Below are positions 5,010 through 5,173 of a DNA stretch of 5,173 nt, in pieces. The translations under genes were made by a program, and so were the position numbers. Origin of the DNA: Cellvibrionaceae bacterium (lineage in GTDB: Bacteria > Pseudomonadota > Gammaproteobacteria > Pseudomonadales > Cellvibrionaceae). How positions within the stretch are numbered: position 1 is the stretch's first letter; the number at the start of each line of letters is the position of its first letter. The DNA is taken from positions 1-5,173 of the forward strand of contig JAUVQU010000175.1 of the NCBI GenBank assembly GCA_030597965.1, read 5' to 3'. A model generated the notes under the pieces. The model had not been told where the DNA came from. It worked only from the letters and a program-made list of their open reading frames with translations, and did no database searches.

Positions 5010-5173
5010 TTATAACCCTATATCCCAATCAATTTTTATCTCTCGCCATGACTGACGTAAATTAGAGGGTACTGGCTCGTTTTTAATTTCAGCATCCCTG
5101 AGCACACCTGTATCATCAACTGAAACTCCGACACCTTCGTGATCGTCGGAATCACCCTGACCATCACCACCCA
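5010..5173 (-). CDS. pilY1: PilY1-like tip adhesin, C-terminal tail (partial)
   Basis: Only the last 53 residues are visible; the rest lies beyond the right edge. The tail starts with a Gly/Asp-rich stretch (GGDGQGDSDDHEG) and continues to NLRQSWREIKIDWDIGL, ending at TAA (5012-5010). A Gly/Asp-rich linker followed by an R-x-SWRE-type motif near the end is typical of PilY1 proteins as I know them. Position also supports this: pilY1 lies directly upstream of pilE, or one small gene (pilY2) away, in Pseudomonas minor-pilin operons. PilY1 is a large secreted, pilus-associated protein with a C-terminal calcium-binding beta-propeller, acting in pilus assembly, adhesion and surface sensing. Only the tail is seen, so the symbol is inferred from motif plus context. 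The visible part does not show whether the protein is intact. Confidence 0.72.
   Translation of the reverse strand, partial: GGDGQGDSDDHEGVGVSVDDTGVLRDAEIKNEPVPSNLRQSWREIKIDWDIGL

Noticed and set aside
1..5173. CRISPR array, tRNA, rRNA, insertion sequence or phage attachment site.
   Set aside because: No regularly spaced direct repeats, tRNA-like cloverleaf, transposase motif or flanking inverted repeats were seen by eye on either strand.

Overview
The window looks like chromosomal DNA from a gammaproteobacterium with moderate GC, probably a marine Pseudomonas/Cellvibrio-type lineage. The evidence is gene content and protein motifs: PilS, PilR, a FimT/GspH pseudopilin, PilE and the PilY1 tail all resemble the type IV pilus (T4P) genes of Pseudomonas and relatives. 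The assignment rests on remembered family sequences; no search was run.

Layout, left to right. Positions 1-647 (minus) carry the N-terminal glutaminase (nitrilase-fold) half of glutamine-dependent NAD+ synthetase NadE, cut by the window edge. Positions 648-966 are a 319-bp divergent intergenic region with several small inverted repeats and no convincing gene. Positions 967-2544 and 2551-3888 (plus) are the two-component pair pilS-pilR, separated by 6 bp and probably translationally coupled. A 98-bp spacer follows. Positions 3987-4550 (plus) encode a FimT/GspH-type pseudopilin. Convergent to it on the minus strand are the C-terminal tail of a PilY1-like tip adhesin (5010-5173) and the minor pilin pilE (4538-4990), 19 bp apart.

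How the genes fit together. PilS is a membrane sensor kinase that in Pseudomonas senses pilin levels in the inner membrane. PilR is its sigma-54-dependent response regulator, which activates the major pilin gene; no pilA is visible here. The pseudopilins FimT and PilE and the PilY1-like protein belong to the priming and tip machinery of the same pilus. NadE is a housekeeping neighbour with no evident functional link.

No undescribed system is visible; this is a recognisable T4P regulatory and minor-pilin locus. Two details deserve attention. First, the pilR reading frame stops at a TAA exactly where the family normally reads Lys-Lys-Leu-Gly, and the codons after the stop still read K-L-G-L-D, so the protein appears to have lost its last few residues through a single AAA-to-TAA change. 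Second, the 3' ends of fimT and pilE overlap by 13 bp inside a perfect 9-bp inverted repeat with a U-run on the pilE side, so a likely terminator for the pilY1-pilE operon is built into the last codons of both genes.
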